From: an uncultured Saprospiraceae bacterium
GTDB taxonomy: Bacteria > Bacteroidota > Bacteroidia > Chitinophagales > Saprospiraceae
Assembly (NCBI GenBank): GCA_937959115.1
Contig: CALGAW010000005.1
Location: 160,978 to 224,977, forward strand
Length of the DNA stretch: 64,000 bases
Direction of reading: 5' to 3'
Numbering within the stretch: the stretch's first letter is position 1; each line of letters begins with the position of its first letter. Both the position numbers and the translations under genes were made by a program. The notes under the pieces are model-generated. The model saw only the letters and a list, made by a program, of their open reading frames with translations. It was not told where the DNA came from and did no database searches. Positions 61,426-64,000 of this stretch are shown here, piece by piece.

Positions 61426-62034
61426 TCATTGCTTTAACAATACTTCCTTTTCTTCCAACACGACTAATTTCCATCCCGCCTGTTCTACAATTAACTGGAT
61501 CAACTCATCCACTTGATTGCCTTGTTTTGCTGCAGCCTCAATCAAGGAAGAGATTTCGGCTTGATCTCGGATGTGTTGCTTGGCTTTTTGATTAAGTTTG
61601 GTGAGTTCTTCTGGCTTAAAACTGTTGAACGTTCCTTCTGACATGTCGTAGTAGTTGACGTCCGTGTCCACATAGAGGATTTCTGGTCGCGTATTTTTTT
61701 TGAGGGTTATGGTTTTAGTCGTATTATCCATATCAAATGTATACTTAGAAAGGTCGTATCCAACGCCCACTTTCGCTTTGACTTTTAGCAGTGCTTTTTT
61801 TCTGAAGATACTGATGTCTTGCCAGTAATAATCTTTGTGACTGTAGATATCGGAAAAGGAGCCCTCGACGGTGATTAGCTTACAAACTGTTTTCACTTTT
61901 TCAAGTAGGACTTGGGATTGTGTTTCGGTGTGTGTCTTAGTATCGAATGCTAGGAAGCCCTTGGTTGCAAAGAAGGCAGCAATACCTACTGTAAATGCTA
62001 ATAATAGTGGATAAACCATTTTTTTCATATGCAA
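61426..62034 (-). CDS. DUF4230 membrane-anchored protein
   Basis: A 202-residue protein with an N-terminal membrane helix (KMVYPLLLAFTVGIAAFFAT) and a soluble domain of the DUF4230 family: KVKTVCKLITVEGSFSDIYS, KALLKVKAKVGVGYDLSKYT and a TKTITLKKNTRPEILYVDTD strand pattern. No function is established for the family. It lies 71 bases before the epimerase-CBS gene on the same strand. Two Met codons occur at the start; the first was kept, although MKKMVYP three codons on is also possible. Confidence 0.82.
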   Translation of the reverse strand: MHMKKMVYPLLLAFTVGIAAFFATKGFLAFDTKTHTETQSQVLLEKVKTVCKLITVEGSFSDIYSHKDYYWQDISIFRKKALLKVKAKVGVGYDLSKYTFDMDNTTKTITLKKNTRPEILYVDTDVNYYDMSEGTFNSFKPEELTKLNQKAKQHIRDQAEISSLIEAAAKQGNQVDELIQLIVEQAGWKLVVLEEKEVLLKQ

Positions 62035-62113
62035 GCATTTTTAGCGATCATTGGATAATCATGGAAGAATTAGCTGATTTGTAACGAGCAGATAACAAAT
62101 ATACTGATTTTGA

Positions 62114-63526
62114 TTAGGCTCTGATTTCGAATTCTCCGATTTTCTCTAGCAGCCATTTTCTTTCTGCGACTTCTTTTGACTCAATAATCTGAGTTCTAAG
62201 TTTTCTTACGGTTTTCTCATCTCTTAACGTTAAACGAATTAATTTCTTAGAAAATTTTACGAGGTTGAGGTATTGTCGCTGATTCCTCTTGGAAAGTAAC
62301 TTGTTTCGGATTAAATATAATCGAAAGCTCTCTAGTAATGAGTGCATAGCATCCCACTCGTCTAATTCAAAATAAGTCTTTAATAACAGCCAGCGGCAAT
62401 CTAGCTCATAGTATAAATCCTGATACTTTACCTCTCTTAACAGTTCAATGACTTGCTGATAATTTTTTTTATAAAAATGCAAGTTCGCTTTGTTATATGT
62501 TAGTGCATTCGATTGAAAATCAACAGGTAAAAAATGGTTTTGGCCTTCAATAAACGCTTCGATATAGTCGAATTCTTTTAGCCTTAATCCCAATGAAACG
62601 ATATTCTTATAATCCCAAGGCAACAATTGTCCGTTCTTATAGATAATTCCTTTCTTCAGTATGACTTGATAAATTCTAAATAATTTTTCGAAGTAAATCT
62701 GCTTGCCAGTGTTGATTTTCTTAATGCAATAATTTTGAGCAAAAATATACATGTCTCTAAGTTCTAAACTAGTAAATACATGTCCATGTTTGTCAAGCAA
62801 TTCTGTCAGTTCCTCAAGATAGTTTTCATTGTCAGGATATACCAGTGTACAAGCGATTTTGAAGTAAATTCCAATAGCCGGAACTTCCTGTAATGTTTCG
62901 TTTTCAAAAATTAAGGAAAAAATTTCATCCGATATAAATTGATTTATTTCAAGGTTTAATACATTCTTGTAATTCAAAACATTACAATAGTTTTTTAATT
63001 TTTGGGATAAATAAAAACAATCGAGCATTTTATCTGTCTGCTCTAAATTCACTTGCTTTGTCAATTGAATTCGTTGAACATTATTATCGTCCACTTCCTT
63101 TTCTAACTTCAATTTATTCAAGTAATAGTTTGAGTCTCTATAGGGTAAAGAATCAAATTGTTTTCGTTGAACCTTTTCAATACCCCAAAAATGTTTATCT
63201 AGATTATTTTCATTGAAATACCTTAATAAGTCATTGTTTTTGAGGATTGAGGATTTTTTGTATTGGTCAACTGCGATAAAATCATGAATTAACTTTGTTA
63301 AATCCGAACACATTCTTCTAAACAATAAATTATTGAAGGGGGTTTGGGGACGAACTGTTCTCCAAAGTTCACTCTTATCAAGATTATCTCCTATCAATAG
63401 CAAGTCTAGAAGTTTAACTAAAAAATGATTTTCATTAAAATATGGAGAACGAACGAACTTCTTTAATGCTTTTTTCTCTTTGTAAGACAAGGAACCAAGA
63501 ACGTTATATAGTTTTGAATTTCTCAT
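62114..63526 (-). CDS. Large helical protein of unknown function
   Basis: A 470-residue protein that I do not recognise. It has no signal peptide or membrane helix. It is Leu/Lys/Asn-rich and appears almost wholly alpha-helical, with TPR-like helix pairs such as LTYNKANLHFYKKNYQQVIE and DCRWLLLKTYFELDEWDAM. The N-terminus (SLSYKEKKALKKFVRSPYFN) and the basic C-terminus (KLIRLTLRDEKTVRKLR) are typical of a Bacteroidota family seen as several paralogues per genome. A cytoplasmic scaffold or regulator is possible. Confidence 0.6.
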   Translation of the reverse strand: MRNSKLYNVLGSLSYKEKKALKKFVRSPYFNENHFLVKLLDLLLIGDNLDKSELWRTVRPQTPFNNLLFRRMCSDLTKLIHDFIAVDQYKKSSILKNNDLLRYFNENNLDKHFWGIEKVQRKQFDSLPYRDSNYYLNKLKLEKEVDDNNVQRIQLTKQVNLEQTDKMLDCFYLSQKLKNYCNVLNYKNVLNLEINQFISDEIFSLIFENETLQEVPAIGIYFKIACTLVYPDNENYLEELTELLDKHGHVFTSLELRDMYIFAQNYCIKKINTGKQIYFEKLFRIYQVILKKGIIYKNGQLLPWDYKNIVSLGLRLKEFDYIEAFIEGQNHFLPVDFQSNALTYNKANLHFYKKNYQQVIELLREVKYQDLYYELDCRWLLLKTYFELDEWDAMHSLLESFRLYLIRNKLLSKRNQRQYLNLVKFSKKLIRLTLRDEKTVRKLRTQIIESKEVAERKWLLEKIGEFEIRA

Positions 63527-63854
63527 TAATGCAGTGATATAATAATCTATTAATTTTCGTATTTTACTAGCTCAGAATTACTTGATTTGAGATTTAGAAT
63601 CAAAAAGTAACGTAAAATATTATAATTTTTTCTTTATTCAAGTAAAGACCAAAAATTTTTCGATCACAAAGTGTGCGTAATTTTTTCATAAGTCAAAGTA
63701 AAACAGTTGTTTGTGATTTATGTTCCTGTTCTGCCTAATCACAATGCTAAATAATTGTACTGTTTTTAGTCAATAGTAAGTTGCATCTTTATATCGTTAA
63801 ATAGTGTCTACTATCAATTACACTAGAACTTTCTCTGAAAATATTAAGTGCCTT
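63527..63854. other. Divergent non-coding region at the right end
   Basis: A 328-base AT-rich gap between the unknown helical protein and a secreted protein. No ORF, tRNA or strong hairpin was seen. It should hold promoters for both, but no clear -7/-33 pair stands out. Confidence 0.5.
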
Positions 63855-64000
63855 ATGAAAAAATCTACTAACCAGTTCTCAAGACTTACAAGTGTCATTT
63901 TAGCCTTGTTGTTATTTGTTTTCTTTGCAGATGCAAAAGCAAACGAACTCAATTCATATGACCCAAGTTGCTCGGTTAAAATTTGGAAGCAAAAACAAAA
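63855..64000 (+). CDS. Secreted protein, N-terminal fragment
   Basis: The last 146 bases encode an open frame starting with ATG at 63855 and continuing off the right edge. The 48 visible residues form a signal peptide (TSVILALLLFVFFADAKA) followed by NELNSYDPSCSVK. No family can be named from this fragment. The preceding gap is divergent to the helical protein gene, so this gene has its own promoter. Confidence 0.7.
   Translation, partial: MKKSTNQFSRLTSVILALLLFVFFADAKANELNSYDPSCSVKIWKQKQ

Overview
The window is a stretch of Bacteroidota chromosome. Two giant secreted proteins carry type IX secretion (T9SS) C-terminal sorting domains, one of type A and one of type B. The type B protein contains long runs of SprB-type repeats. 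Other genes fit the phylum: a split transketolase, an M1 lipoprotein peptidase, DUF4292 and DUF4230 proteins, a CotH/lamin-tail protein and a TAnnTTTG-type promoter box. A Saprospiria- or Flavobacteria-like relative is plausible, but no rRNA or other strong marker is present to settle it. I saw no tRNA, rRNA, CRISPR array, IS element or prophage.

Layout. 0-10 kb: a partial AhpD-like gene, a GT-C-like membrane protein, an M1 aminopeptidase and a 1770-residue adhesin-like protein with a T9SS type A tail, all on the minus strand. 10-21.5 kb: housekeeping genes (tRNA dihydrouridine synthase, CPBP protease with cdsA, split transketolase, an SF1 helicase, lgt, ridA, trpS, a fumarylacetoacetase-family hydrolase). 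22-34 kb: one 4005-residue protein with an N-terminal pappalysin-like M43 metalloprotease, PKD and FG-GAP-like regions, about 29 SprB repeats interrupted by a jelly-roll-like domain, and a T9SS type B tail. 34-36.7 kb: a second GT-C-like protein, a DUF4292 lipoprotein and an A-type Fe-S carrier.

37-42.7 kb is the most interesting part: a compact plus-strand cluster built around NAD and ADP-ribose. It holds a Nudix/winged-helix regulator (NrtR type), a short PRPP-synthetase-like enzyme, an HxD...H dioxygenase, a NADAR-family N-glycosidase, a PPP-type phosphatase, an unknown 98-residue protein and a nicotinamide phosphoribosyltransferase-like enzyme. Two near-identical 15-bp inverted repeats flank the promoter of the second gene, and a weaker site of the same GTA-N5-TAC form lies before the regulator. 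A 23-31-bp repeat recurs three times between the later genes. This can be read as NrtR-controlled NAD salvage, or as a chromosomal pathway that rebuilds NAD from ADP-ribose.

42.8-55.8 kb: GT2 glycosyltransferase, S9 peptidase, an ECF sigma / anti-sigma / Spy-like trio, a radical SAM protein, nadA (de novo NAD), rpoN, kptA (an NAD-consuming RNA phosphotransferase) and a CotH/lamin-tail protein. 56-64 kb: a mevalonate-kinase-like enzyme, TM2-TPR-SHOCT and BON/LysM proteins, then an overlapping three-gene unit (ribulose-phosphate-epimerase barrel fused to CBS domains, DAHP synthase, KdsC-like phosphatase) that may serve aromatic or 3-deoxy-sugar synthesis, and finally a DUF4230 protein, an unknown helical protein and the start of a secreted protein.
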